From the NCBI RefSeq assembly GCF_018860385.1, contig NZ_JAHKPH010000011.1, positions 62,001 through 126,000 on the forward strand: a stretch of 64,000 bases of DNA, read 5' to 3'. Position 1 is the first letter of the stretch, and each line of letters begins with the position of its first letter. The translations under genes were made by a program, and so were the position numbers. Below, one piece after another: positions 48,993 through 58,420 of this stretch. The notes beneath the pieces are model-generated. The model ran no database searches and was not told the DNA's origin. It worked only from the letters and a program-made list of their open reading frames with translations. Origin of the DNA: Reinekea forsetii (GTDB lineage Bacteria; Pseudomonadota; Gammaproteobacteria; Pseudomonadales; Natronospirillaceae).

Positions 48993-50909
48993 ATGGGTAA
49001 AATCATTGGTATTGACCTAGGCACCACAAACTCTTGTGTGGCCGTAATGGAAGGCGATAAGCCAAAAGTAATTGAAAACGCTGAAGGCGATCGCACAACC
49101 CCGTCGATTGTTGCCTTTGCGGATGATAACGAAATTTTAGTCGGTCAGCCGGCTAAGCGCCAAGCGGTGACTAACCCGCAGAACACAGTTTATGCGGTTA
49201 AACGCCTAATCGGTCGCCGATTTGACGATGATGTAGTACAAAAAGACATCGGCATGGTGCCTTACAAAATTACAAAAGCCGATAATGGCGATGCTTGGGT
49301 TGAAGTTCGTGGCGATAAGAAAGCACCGCCACAGATTTCAGCTGAAGTTTTGAAGAAAATGAAGAAAACCGCTGAAGAATACTTAGGCGAAAGCGTTACT
49401 GAAGCGGTTGTGACTGTACCGGCTTACTTTAACGATGCGCAGCGTCAAGCAACAAAAGATGCCGGTAAAATTGCGGGTTTAGATGTTAAGCGAATCATTA
49501 ACGAGCCAACTGCAGCTGCATTGGCCTACGGTATGGACAAAAACCGTGGCGATAGCGTTGTCGCTGTTTATGACCTTGGTGGCGGTACGTTCGATATCTC
49601 TATCATCGAAATTGCTGAAGTCGATGGCGAGCACCAGTTTGAAGTTTTAGCGACAAACGGTGATACCTTCTTAGGTGGTGAAGATTTCGATATGCGTTTA
49701 ATCGAGTATCTAGCGGAAACCTTCAAGAAAGAGTCTGGCATCGATCTATCTGGCGATGCGCTAGCGATGCAGCGTTTAAAAGAAGCCGGTGAAAAAGCAA
49801 AAGTTGAGCTTTCTTCTGCCGCTCAGACAGATGTTAACCTACCTTACATCACAGCCGATGCTTCTGGACCTAAGCACTTAAACGTAAAAGTAACTCGTGC
49901 CAAGCTAGAATCTTTGGTTGAAGATTTAATCGAGCGTTCTTTAGAGCCTGTTCGAGTGGCATTGAAAGATTCTGACCATGACATCTCTGACATCAGCGAT
50001 GTAATTTTGGTGGGTGGTCAAACTCGTATGCCTATGGTTCAAGCGAAAGTAGCTGAATTCTTCGGCAAAGAGCCACGTAAAGACGTTAACCCAGATGAAG
50101 CTGTTGCCGTAGGTGCTGCAATTCAGGGCGCGGTATTATCAGGTGACGTAAAAGACGTACTTCTATTAGACGTAACGCCTTTAACACTGGGTATTGAAAC
50201 AATGGGCGGTGTAATGACGTCGGTTATCGACAAAAACACCACTATCCCAACGAAGAAGAGCCAAACCTTCTCTACTGCAGATGATAACCAAGCCGCTGTA
50301 ACCATTCATGTGTTACAAGGTGAGCGTAAAATGGCGAGCCAGAACAAATCGTTAGGTCGTTTCGATTTAGCCGACATTCCGCCTGCACCACGCGGTGTGC
50401 CGCAAATTGAAGTTAGCTTCGATTTAGACGCAAACGGTATTTTAAACGTATCGGCTAAAGATAAAGGTACGGGTAAAGAGCAGTCTATCGTTATTAAGGC
50501 TAACTCTGGTTTGTCGGATGAAGAAGTTGAACAAATGGTGAAAGACGCCGAGGCGAATGCTGAAGAAGACCGTAAGTTCGAAGAGCTTGCTCAGTCTCGT
50601 AACACGGCTGATGGTCTTGTTCATGCGACGCGTAAATCTTTGAAAGAAAACGAAGATAAAGCGACTGAGGAGGAGAAAACGGCCATCGAAGCAGCATGTG
50701 TTGCGGTTGAAGAAGCATTGAAGGGCGATGATAAAGAAGCAATCGACAAAGCGGTTGAAACTTTAAGCGAAGCCACTGCAAGCTTCTCTCAGAAGATCTA
50801 CGCCGATGCAGCTCAAGAAGCCGGTGCTGATGCTGGCGCGGCTGAAGAAGCCTCTGCTGGCCCAGACGATGCTGTAGATGCTGAGTTTGAAGAAGTAAAA
50901 GACAAGTAA
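48993..50909 (+). CDS. dnaK: Molecular chaperone DnaK (Hsp70)
   Basis: The 638-residue protein has the Hsp70 ATPase domain ([17 protein letters not shown] at the start; [47 protein letters not shown]). A conserved linker ([19 protein letters not shown]) follows, then a substrate-binding domain, a helical lid and an acidic C-terminus ending EEVKDK. Length and motifs match the family. It folds and protects proteins with DnaJ and GrpE. Confidence 0.98.
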   Translation: MGKIIGIDLGTTNSCVAVMEGDKPKVIENAEGDRTTPSIVAFADDNEILVGQPAKRQAVTNPQNTVYAVKRLIGRRFDDDVVQKDIGMVPYKITKADNGDAWVEVRGDKKAPPQISAEVLKKMKKTAEEYLGESVTEAVVTVPAYFNDAQRQATKDAGKIAGLDVKRIINEPTAAALAYGMDKNRGDSVVAVYDLGGGTFDISIIEIAEVDGEHQFEVLATNGDTFLGGEDFDMRLIEYLAETFKKESGIDLSGDALAMQRLKEAGEKAKVELSSAAQTDVNLPYITADASGPKHLNVKVTRAKLESLVEDLIERSLEPVRVALKDSDHDISDISDVILVGGQTRMPMVQAKVAEFFGKEPRKDVNPDEAVAVGAAIQGAVLSGDVKDVLLLDVTPLTLGIETMGGVMTSVIDKNTTIPTKKSQTFSTADDNQAAVTIHVLQGERKMASQNKSLGRFDLADIPPAPRGVPQIEVSFDLDANGILNVSAKDKGTGKEQSIVIKANSGLSDEEVEQMVKDAEANAEEDRKFEELAQSRNTADGLVHATRKSLKENEDKATEEEKTAIEAACVAVEEALKGDDKEAIDKAVETLSEATASFSQKIYADAAQEAGADAGAAEEASAGPDDAVDAEFEEVKDK

Positions 50910-50934
50910 GGCGAGCAGCCTTTACTTCAAAAAA

Positions 50935-51034
50935 CCAACAGAGCGGGTTCGCCCGCTTTGTTGGCCTATAACACTGCAATTGCAGTGTTTTCGGTTAATA
51001 GCTGTTTATTAATTTTATAACCGTTAACCGAAAA
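50935..51034 (+). promoter_or_regulatory. Three structured elements between dnaK and dnaJ
   Basis: First, a 13-pair stem with TTCG loop (50935-50964, one G-U pair). Second, a perfect 20-bp palindrome AACACTGCAATTGCAGTGTT (50970-50989). Third, an 11-bp inverted repeat TTTTCGGTTAA with TTAACCGAAAA (50988-51034) around a 25-base A/T-rich loop. The first lacks a U-tract. Together they may act in partial termination, mRNA processing or a separate dnaJ promoter. Confidence 0.6.
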
Positions 51035-51120
51035 TATTGCCCTATGAACAGAGGTATTCAGCGCAAGCGATGCCTTCTAACTGAATATTAACCCCGTTGG
51101 GGTCAGGAACGAGCAACTAC

Positions 51121-52248
51121 ATGTCAAAACGCGATTACTACGAAGTACTGGGATTATCGAAAGGTGCCGACGAGAAGGAAATCAAAAAAGCTTATCGACG
51201 AATGGCGATGAAGTTTCACCCGGATCGTAACCCTGACGATAAAGAAGCCGATGGTAAGTTTAAAGAAGTCAACGAAGCTTACGAAGTGCTCTCCGATAGC
51301 CAAAAACGCCAGGCCTACGACCAATTTGGCCATGCTGGTGTGGATGGCCAAGGTGGCTTTGGCGGTCAAGGCGGCCATGGGCAAGGTAATTTCAGTGACA
51401 TCTTCGGTGATGTATTCGGTGATATTTTTGGTGGCGGCGGTCAGCGTGGCGGTCGATCCAATGTTCAACGTGGCTCAGATTTAAAATACAACATGGAGCT
51501 CACGCTCGAAGAAGCCGTTCGTGGCATCGAAAAGAGTATTCGAGTCCCTACGTTAACCAATTGTGAGCCTTGTAATGGCTCAGGTGCGAAAAAGGGCTCG
51601 TCTCCTATAACCTGTAATACCTGTGGCGGTTCAGGCCAGGTACGCATGCAGCAGGGCTTCTTCGCAGTGCAGCAAACCTGCCCTACGTGCTCAGGTGCCG
51701 GTAAAATCATTAAAGACCCTTGTAACAGCTGTTATGGCCGAGGTGTTAAAGAAGAAACTAAGACTCTTAACGTTAAAATTCCAGCGGGTGTCGATACAGG
51801 TGATCGTATCCGTTTGAGTGGGGAAGGCGAAGCAGGTCGCAATGGCGGCCCCGCGGGAGACTTGTACGTTGAGGTTCATGTTAAACGCCACAGCATTTTT
51901 GAACGCGATGACGCCAATTTACACTGTGAAGTTCCGATCAGTTTTGCTGAAGCTGCCTTAGGGGGTGAGCTTGAAGTGCCAACACTCGATGGGCGAGTAA
52001 AACTCAAAATACCAGCCGAAACACAAACCGGTAAATTGTTCCGTTTGCGCGGTAAAGGTGTTAAGCCTGTGCGAGGTCATTCAGTGGGTGATTTACTGTG
52101 TCGTGTTGTTGTAGAAACGCCTGTGCATTTAACGGCAAAACAAAAAGAATTGCTGCGTGAATTCCAAGAAAGCACCGAAGGAAAAAAACACTCGCCAAAA
52201 AGCAAAGGTTGGTTCGACGGTGTTAAGAAATTTTTCGATGAAATCTAA
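51121..52248 (+). CDS. dnaJ: Molecular chaperone DnaJ (Hsp40)
   Basis: From the ATG at 51121 the protein has 375 residues. The J domain ([25 protein letters not shown] in [11 protein letters not shown]) is followed by a Gly/Phe region ([28 protein letters not shown]). Then come four zinc-binding repeats ([32 protein letters not shown]) and the C-terminal peptide-binding domains. It stimulates DnaK's ATPase. An upstream extension in frame does not look like the family. Confidence 0.97.
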   Translation: MSKRDYYEVLGLSKGADEKEIKKAYRRMAMKFHPDRNPDDKEADGKFKEVNEAYEVLSDSQKRQAYDQFGHAGVDGQGGFGGQGGHGQGNFSDIFGDVFGDIFGGGGQRGGRSNVQRGSDLKYNMELTLEEAVRGIEKSIRVPTLTNCEPCNGSGAKKGSSPITCNTCGGSGQVRMQQGFFAVQQTCPTCSGAGKIIKDPCNSCYGRGVKEETKTLNVKIPAGVDTGDRIRLSGEGEAGRNGGPAGDLYVEVHVKRHSIFERDDANLHCEVPISFAEAALGGELEVPTLDGRVKLKIPAETQTGKLFRLRGKGVKPVRGHSVGDLLCRVVVETPVHLTAKQKELLREFQESTEGKKHSPKSKGWFDGVKKFFDEI

Positions 52249-52290
52249 GCGTTTTTCATAAAATTTAATTCGTTTTTAACGTTTTTCTAA

Positions 52291-52324
52291 AAGCAAAACT
52301 TATAAAAAAGTTTTGCTTTTTTTA
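52291..52324 (+). terminator. Intrinsic terminator of dnaJ
   Basis: AAGCAAAACT-(8-nt loop)-AGTTTTGCTT followed by a T-run. It lies 43 bp after the dnaJ stop. Confidence 0.85.
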
Positions 52325-52716
52325 TGCCTGCAAGAAAAAAATACTGGGTAATGCTCGGAAAACTAAAGGAAAAAAAGACTTTGTCGTTTTTTTTGTTAAT
52401 AGAAGCAGGATGAAAATATATTTCAAACAACTGTTTTAATCGCTTATGGCATGGGCTTTTTCAGGCCATCAAATAGTTGATTTGGCGCAATATCTTTACG
52501 AAAGGGCAGAAATAGTTCAAATATCAGTGCTTTAGACCTAAATAAAGGGTTGACCACAGGGTTGAGCTCTGGTTTTATATCCCTCGATGGTTGAACGGGC
52601 TACCGAACAACCCTGGGGAAGGAATTTAAAAATAATAGTCGCCAAACCCCAAGCCGATGAGAATCGCCATTCAGTTTGATGACTGCAATTTTTATCTTTT
52701 TTTTCTTAGTAACATT

Positions 52717-52745
52717 TTGACACGCTGTACGTTTTAGGTTAATTG
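52717..52745 (+). promoter_or_regulatory. Candidate sigma-70 promoter for the porin gene
   Basis: TTGACA matches the -35 consensus exactly. Seventeen bases later TAATTG is a moderate -10. It lies about 110 bp before the porin start. Confidence 0.4.
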
Positions 52746-52856
52746 TATGTCGTGTTAACAATAACTGAACTGCAACGATCATTAAGATCAATGTAGTCAA
52801 ATCAAGTAGTCTGGTCACCAAGCCAGTATTGATAATAAAAAACTAGGGGAATCTAC

Positions 52857-53933
52857 ATGAAAGCTATTTTCGCAGTTTCTGCACTTGCTGCTGCTATTTC
52901 TGGTCAAGCACTTGCTGCTGACACAGAAGCTACAATCACTTACTCAGGGTCTATGGACACTGCGTTGACAGTTGATCTAAACAACGATGCAACTAAAGAC
53001 GTAAACCTTGTAGACGAAGAGTATTCAATCTCAATGGACGTTGACGTTGTTAACGGTCCTTTTTCTGGTTCAATCGGTATTGAAGCAGCAGACGGCGACA
53101 CTACTGTTAATGATAATGCCCTAACAAGCGACGAGCTAGTTGTTACAGTTGGCGATCTAACAGTAACTGAAGGTAACCTAACTTTCGGTCAAGTTGGTAA
53201 CCTAATGTCTACTGATGAGTACGCTCATGAGATGGCTGAAGCTGGTACTGCTGACGTAAATGCTGGTTTCAAATACGTTGTAGCTGAAGGTGTAACTGTA
53301 CAGTTGCAAAACCACCAGCCAGCCACCACTGGTTACGGCTCTTCATACGGTGTTGCTGCTCAGTACACTGGTTCAGCTGACGCACTAAGCTACACTGTTG
53401 AAGGTGAATTCTCTGGATCTGACGGTGCGCCAGACGGTTCTGACCCTGCTACTTTCGTTGGTGCTGGTGTAACTTACACTACAGATGCCTTCACAGTAAT
53501 GGCTGCAGTAAACAACTATGGCGCTTCTGATAAAGTAACTGAGTATGCAGCTTCTATCGAAGCTTCTCTAGCAGGCGCTACAGTAACTGCTGCTTGGACT
53601 GATGTTAACACTGACGTTGAGCAAGACGAGCAACTAGATCTTGACGCTTCTTACGACATTTCTGAAGAAATGGGCGTTTCTGCAGGTTACACTCTAACTA
53701 CTGCTGAAGAAACTGGTGATGAAGTACGCGCTGGCGCTTCTTACGCTTCTGGTATGATCTCTGCTTCTGCTGACGTTACAATTGCTAACTTCGATGCAAC
53801 TGAAGCAGATGATGCTTTGATCGAACTAAACGTAACTTACACTGCTGAGTCTGGTGTTGAGTTCTACGGCGACTACGACATGCAGGGTGACACTATGAGC
53901 ATGTTAACTCTAGGCGCACGTTACTCTTTCTAA
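52857..53933 (+). CDS. Gram-negative outer-membrane porin
   Basis: The 358-residue protein starts after AGGGG with a signal peptide (MKAIFAVSALAAAISGQALA, cleavage after residue 20, before AADTEAT). The mature part is rich in alternating beta strands (VDVVNGPFSGSIGIEAADGD, LSYTVEGEFSGSD, VTYTTDAFTVMAAVNNYGA) and ends in LGARYSF, the C-terminal Phe signal for BAM. It is very acidic. Codon use is strongly biased (Leu mostly CTA, Ala GCT/GCA, Val GTT/GTA), which points to very high expression. It probably forms a general or cation-preferring trimeric porin; no LPS or sugar specificity can be read. Confidence 0.85.
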   Translation: MKAIFAVSALAAAISGQALAADTEATITYSGSMDTALTVDLNNDATKDVNLVDEEYSISMDVDVVNGPFSGSIGIEAADGDTTVNDNALTSDELVVTVGDLTVTEGNLTFGQVGNLMSTDEYAHEMAEAGTADVNAGFKYVVAEGVTVQLQNHQPATTGYGSSYGVAAQYTGSADALSYTVEGEFSGSDGAPDGSDPATFVGAGVTYTTDAFTVMAAVNNYGASDKVTEYAASIEASLAGATVTAAWTDVNTDVEQDEQLDLDASYDISEEMGVSAGYTLTTAEETGDEVRAGASYASGMISASADVTIANFDATEADDALIELNVTYTAESGVEFYGDYDMQGDTMSMLTLGARYSF

Positions 53934-53961
53934 TTTCAGATTCCTCTGAAAAATAGAATCG

Positions 53962-53987
53962 GGCCAACCTTCGGGTTGGCCTTTTTT
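53962..53987 (+). terminator. Intrinsic terminator of the porin gene
   Basis: GGCCAACC-TTCG-GGTTGGCC followed by TTTTTT, 29 bp after the stop codon. The stem is perfect with a UUCG tetraloop. Confidence 0.92.
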
Positions 53988-53999
53988 GTGAGTTTTAAA

Positions 54000-54780
54000 A
54001 AAGAACGTTGCCCTTTGGGCATCCGCGAGCTTTGAGCTGCTAGCTGCAAGTAAGGTCAAAAAATTAAGGCGGTTTTAGGCTGCGAGCTTCGGGCTGCTGG
54101 AACATTCAAAAAAAGAAAGTATTCTTCACTTCTAAAGTTTCCTATCTAATTAAGAGTATTTCATTTTAAAAAATTAAAAAGTTGTATTGAGGATAGCTTT
54201 GCCTTGGAATTAACCTTGCTCGGTTATTCGAGCTATTGGTGGCGAGGGAAGGTGGGGCTTCAAACTAAAGTCGTTTTTTTGGGTTGCGAGCTTCGGGCTG
54301 CGGGGATAAGCTGCAAGGCAGTAGTTTTAAGCTGCAAGCTCGTTCAAAAACATTTTAAACACTTCGAGCGCTCCTTCTTGAGCTTTATGCTAGTTATAGC
54401 TTTGGGGGTGGGCTCCACTGTAGCGGGAATCTGAGCCATGGATGGCGAAGTTTAGCGGCGCATGGATGCGCGAACAGCGACCCGCGGAAGTGGAGCGCAC
54501 CTCCAAAGCGGGTTGTGGGCAACCAGTATTAGGCTTAGGGCTGCGAGTTAGGTCAAAATACTTCGCGTCTTCGCTTTGCTTCGAGCGCTCCAACTTGAGT
54601 TTGCAACTGAATATAGCTTTGGGGGTGGGGTCCACTGTAGTGGGAGCTGAGCCATGGATGGCGAAGTTTAGCGGCGCATGGATTTGCGAACAGTGACCCG
54701 CGGAAGAGGAGCGTACCTCCAAAGCGGGTTGTGGTAGATGGTTTTAGGCTGCGAGCTGCAAGTAAAAATTACCTGCTTAT
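54000..54780. repeat. Second repeat field: reverse-oriented relatives of the 32-kb repeats
   Basis: Two copies, starting near 54395 and 54613 (218 bp apart), match the reverse complement of the 197-bp unit: CTCCACTGTAGCGGGAATCT, GAGCCATGGATGGCGAAGTT, TAGCGGCGCATGGA and GAACAGCGACCCGCGGAAG. Between them CTTCGCGTCTTCGCTTTGCT, then TCGAGCGCTCCAA, is the REP element on the minus strand. The first 300 bp are built of GCGAGCT, GGGCTGC and AGCTGCAAG motifs. GGGCATCCGCGAGCT (54017-54031) is shared with 46334-46348. Short frames here are not genes. Confidence 0.8.
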
Positions 54781-54781
54781 A

Positions 54782-56170
54782 CTATGCCGTTAAAGAGTTG
54801 GCGATCATATCTAACTCGGCGCGGTTTGTTTTGATTTGCTCCATCAATGGTTCTACGTCTTCTTTATTGATATTCAGATGTTCAAATACCATGTTGTCGA
54901 ACACTTGGTGGCTATTAGGAAGTAAACCGTATTCTTCTAAAAGGTGATTGGCTAAATAAATTAGATGCGCTTGATCACTGTTGGTGCCTAAATAATGTGG
55001 GTCGCTTTGGTAGCGAATGCCCATAGTCACTTCACCTGGCATGTTCCAGCTGTGCATTAGGTTAGAGGCAATTTGATCTCGAGTGATGCCTAAAACGTGT
55101 TTTTCGATATGCTGATGGTCTAAATGTTTGTTTAACGCAATCATATTGGCCGTTACTTCAAAGTGTGGCCTAAACGAGTGCGCCATAATTAAATACCCAA
55201 AGTTGTGCAATAACCCTGCTAAGTAGCTTAAGCCGAAACTCGGGCGAAACTCTCTAGGAATGGTGCTGACTAAAGCACCGACACATGCGGCCATGTAAAC
55301 CGCTTTATTCCAATAGGAGACATCATTGCCGCCGTCTTCGTTTGGCATGTCGAGGGTTTTACCTAAAGATAAACCTAAGGCTAGGTTCATGACCAGATCG
55401 TAACCAAGCACTCGCACAATGGCGTCTTGAACTGATTTTATGGAGCCTGGCGCAGAATAGTAGGAAGAGCTTGCCCAGCTGACAACTTGCGCTGCTAAAC
55501 TCGGATCGCGCTCTACAATTTGGCTGAGCTTTTCTATATTGGCGTCTGGGTCTACTCGCAGCCGAATAATAGCCTGTGCGGTATCGGGTAGCGGCGGTAT
55601 TTCAAGCGTTTCTTCTAAGCGTTGCTTGATTCTTAAAGCGGTAAATTTATTAACGGCAGTGTGTATCTCTTCTCGATCATGATCAAACAGACTGAGCTCG
55701 TAGTTGGTTTCTTCTAGCGGTAGTTGTGTGGCTACAGATTCTATAATAGTGGTGTCGAGTCTTTTCATTGCATCGGCGTTTTGCAATGCCATTAAATGAC
55801 TAGGGTTACCGCTGTGCACAAATATACGATCGGTTTCGTAAAGTGCTTTATCAATGATGGTGGTGGCTTGAATTAAATCATCGAAAGCAGGAATCGTTTC
55901 AATATTTAGCCTGCGCTTAATATCGTTTATTTTTTGGCTGCTTAGTGGCGTTAATTCTCGCCCTGTGACCTGTTTTATTTTATCAAAATCTGCAAGAGCT
56001 TTAGACGATAAAAACACCTGAACAATGCCTTGTTCATCTTCTAATAAACACACTTCGGCACGTTCTAACGTTGGCTTATTAGGACCCACAGCATGGTGAA
56101 TTGACTGTTTTGCCAAGTGTTGGCGAACAATGATAGGCAAAATATTTTCGGCTTGAGAAGTCAACGTCAA
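54782..56170 (-). CDS. YbaK-like domain fused to HDOD signalling domain
   Basis: The 462-residue protein has two parts. Residues ~10-150 resemble the YbaK/ProX aminoacyl-tRNA editing fold (VRQHLAKQSIHHAVG, LERAEVCLLEDEQGIVQVFLSSKALADFDKI). From about 185 an HDOD domain follows (LEIPPLPDTAQAIIRLRVDPDANIEKLSQIVERDPSLAAQVVSWASSSYYS, VLGYDLVMNLAL, YLAGLLHNFGYLIM). The HD metal dyad is not conserved, as usual for HDOD. Such proteins occur in signalling and motility contexts. Whether the first part retains deacylase activity is unknown. Confidence 0.85.
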   Translation of the reverse strand: MTLTSQAENILPIIVRQHLAKQSIHHAVGPNKPTLERAEVCLLEDEQGIVQVFLSSKALADFDKIKQVTGRELTPLSSQKINDIKRRLNIETIPAFDDLIQATTIIDKALYETDRIFVHSGNPSHLMALQNADAMKRLDTTIIESVATQLPLEETNYELSLFDHDREEIHTAVNKFTALRIKQRLEETLEIPPLPDTAQAIIRLRVDPDANIEKLSQIVERDPSLAAQVVSWASSSYYSAPGSIKSVQDAIVRVLGYDLVMNLALGLSLGKTLDMPNEDGGNDVSYWNKAVYMAACVGALVSTIPREFRPSFGLSYLAGLLHNFGYLIMAHSFRPHFEVTANMIALNKHLDHQHIEKHVLGITRDQIASNLMHSWNMPGEVTMGIRYQSDPHYLGTNSDQAHLIYLANHLLEEYGLLPNSHQVFDNMVFEHLNINKEDVEPLMEQIKTNRAELDMIANSLTA

Positions 56171-56338
56171 TTCCTTAAGAGCAAGTCACAACTGAGTTTT
56201 TGGATGATTCTGCGTTTGAGTATAGTAGCTTAAACCTTAAAGGTTAATGAAAAAACAGTGACTTAGCTCTAAAACCTCTTTTTATAGTGAGATGCAGTTC
56301 ACAACTTGAAGTAAGCGATTTTGGAACGTCATTTTTAG

Positions 56339-58420
56339 TTACACCTGAGCAAAGCGTTCAGCGTCAAACAACCAGCGTTTTATAATTGGGTCTACATGGT
56401 TTGGGTACTCGGCCATAAGCTTGCTAGCTAATTCAGGAACCACTTCTAACCAGTGTTGATCGCGGTCGATGTCGGCCACCCTAAAGCCAATAGCTCCGGT
56501 TTGACGTGTCCCCAGCACTTCGCCAGGTCCGCGTATTTTTAAATCTTCTTCGGCTATAACGAAACCGTCGTTGGTACTGCGCATAACTTCAAGGCGTTGT
56601 TTGCCTTGTTCAGAGAGTGGGTGGCCATACATCAGCAAGCAATAGCTTTCTGTTGTGCCTCGCCCAACTCGGCCTCTAAGCTGATGAAGCTGAGATAGCC
56701 CTAATCGCTCTGGGTTTTCAATAATCATTACGCTGGCGTTTGGCACATCCACGCCTACTTCAATAACCGTGGTGGCGACAAGAATATCGAGCTCTTGCGC
56801 TTTAAAAGCGTTCATGAGGTGAGATTTATCTTTTGGTTTTAACTTACCGTGCAATAGACCAATCCGTAAATGCGGCAGCGCTTCGGCTAAGCGATTGGCA
56901 CTGGCTTCGGCGGCTTCGGCTTGTAAATCTTCAGATTCTTCAATCAGCGTGCACACCCAATATACTTGACGGCCTTCTTGAACGGCGTGAAAAACACGAG
57001 CAATGACGGCATCGCGTTTGTCCTGGCTGATAGATGCCGTCACTACCGGAGTCCGCCCTGGAGGGAGTTCATCGATCACAGACAAATCGAGATCGGCAAA
57101 AGCCGTCATGGCAAGCGTTCTGGGGATAGGTGTGGCGGTCATGGCCAATTGGTGTGGGTTGCCATTGATGGCTTTTTCTTTCAGAGATAGCCGCTGCTGT
57201 ACTCCGAATCGGTGTTGTTCATCGATGATAATTAGCCCTAAGTTGCCAAAATCAACGCCTTTTTGAAACAGAGCATGGGTACCGGTGATTAACTGGGTGC
57301 TCCCGTCTGCCAATTTTGGTAATAATTCATCGCGTTGCTTTTTAGTGCTTTTACCTAACAGCAGGGCAATTGACACACCTAAAGGTTCACACCATTGTTG
57401 CATGTTGCGAAAGTGCTGCTCGGCCAGCAGTTCTGTGGGCGCCATTAACGCCACTTGAAAGCCTTGTTCAATGGCTTGCAGTGCAGCAACCAGCGCGACT
57501 AACGTTTTCCCAGAGCCAACATCGCCTTGAACCAGACGCATCATGGGCGCGGGTTTGGCCAAGTCTTCGCTGATTTCACCACTGACCTTCAGCTGCGCAT
57601 TCGTCAGTTTAAATGGCAGCGCCGCCAACAATTCAGGGACAAGGTTTTCAGAAGCTTTAATTGCAGGTGCACCATGGCTTTTAGCTTGGGCTCGTATCTG
57701 CTGCAAACTTAAATGGTGCGCTAACAACTCCTCTAAAGCTAAGCGCGACTGCGCAGGGTGATTCCCGTCTAAAAGCATGGTCACATCTTGTTCGCTGACC
57801 GGGTGGTGCAAACTGAATAAAGCTTGGGTAAGAGTAGGTAAGTGCCATTCTTGCAACCAGTTAGCCGGTAACCATTCAGGGAGCCCAGCTTGCGCTTTTA
57901 AAATGGTGAGCGCCTGTTCAATTAGGCCGCGTAGTCGAATTTGATTCAAGCCTTCAGACGATGGGTATAGCGGTGTTAAGGTGTTTTCTAATGCTGGGAA
58001 GTCACCTTCTTCACGGGCGGTGTATTCTGGGTGCACCATCTCTAAGCCTGTTGGACCCATACGGACTTCGCCGTAGCATCGAATTCGGTGCCCACTTTTG
58101 AGGGAGGCTTGCTGAGCACGGGAAAAATGGAAAAAGCGCAATGTCAGTAGCCCACCGCCATCTTGAATTTTTACCAATAAAGCGCGGCGTCTGCCAAAGG
58201 CCACCGTCGCCGCCTTTATTTCCGCCTCAACTACTACCGCCATGCCTAACCGCAAAGAAGCAATAGGCGTTATTTTAGTGCGGTCTTGATATTTATAGGG
58301 CAAATGAAACAGTAAGTCTTGGATGCAGACGATGCCGAGCCCCGCGAGCTTTTCAGCAATTTTAGGGCCTGCACCTTTAAGCTTGGTAACAGAAAAACTC
58401 AGACTTAATGGGTTTTGCAT
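56339..58420 (-). CDS. recG: ATP-dependent DNA helicase RecG
   Basis: The 693-residue protein has the wedge/OB domain at the N-terminus (LFHLPYKYQDRTKITPI), then helicase motifs: Walker A GDVGSGKTLVALVAAL, DEQH box IIDEQHRFGVQQR, TATPIPRTLAMTAF, and the C-terminal TVIEVGVDVPNASVMIIENPERLGLSQLHQLRGRVGRG. The RecG-specific C-terminal part (EDLKIRGPGEVLGTRQTG) is present. It remodels stalled forks and Holliday junctions. Its first codons overlap the oxyR end by 16 bp, so the genes are cotranscribed. Confidence 0.97.
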   Translation of the reverse strand: MQNPLSLSFSVTKLKGAGPKIAEKLAGLGIVCIQDLLFHLPYKYQDRTKITPIASLRLGMAVVVEAEIKAATVAFGRRRALLVKIQDGGGLLTLRFFHFSRAQQASLKSGHRIRCYGEVRMGPTGLEMVHPEYTAREEGDFPALENTLTPLYPSSEGLNQIRLRGLIEQALTILKAQAGLPEWLPANWLQEWHLPTLTQALFSLHHPVSEQDVTMLLDGNHPAQSRLALEELLAHHLSLQQIRAQAKSHGAPAIKASENLVPELLAALPFKLTNAQLKVSGEISEDLAKPAPMMRLVQGDVGSGKTLVALVAALQAIEQGFQVALMAPTELLAEQHFRNMQQWCEPLGVSIALLLGKSTKKQRDELLPKLADGSTQLITGTHALFQKGVDFGNLGLIIIDEQHRFGVQQRLSLKEKAINGNPHQLAMTATPIPRTLAMTAFADLDLSVIDELPPGRTPVVTASISQDKRDAVIARVFHAVQEGRQVYWVCTLIEESEDLQAEAAEASANRLAEALPHLRIGLLHGKLKPKDKSHLMNAFKAQELDILVATTVIEVGVDVPNASVMIIENPERLGLSQLHQLRGRVGRGTTESYCLLMYGHPLSEQGKQRLEVMRSTNDGFVIAEEDLKIRGPGEVLGTRQTGAIGFRVADIDRDQHWLEVVPELASKLMAEYPNHVDPIIKRWLFDAERFAQV

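Larger units (their letters stand above)
52249..52856. other. 608-bp gap between dnaJ and the porin gene
   Basis: It holds the dnaJ terminator (52291-52324), A/T-rich sequence, and a candidate promoter for the porin (TTGACA at 52717-52722, 17 bases, TAATTG). An earlier TTGACC at about 52551 with TTTTAT 17 bases on is a weaker candidate. No convincing gene was seen; a 73-codon minus-strand frame has no ribosome site. The long leader suggests post-transcriptional control of the porin. Confidence 0.5.

Noticed and set aside
52600-52821. 73-codon minus-strand ORF before the porin
   Set aside because: It has a poly-Lys stretch from an A/T run, no ribosome site, and covers the probable porin promoter.
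54390-54722. Overlapping ORFs on both strands, including 54442-54696 and 54204-54434
   Set aside because: They are translations of the reverse-oriented repeat field, with high Trp/Cys/Arg content and no ribosome sites or family match.
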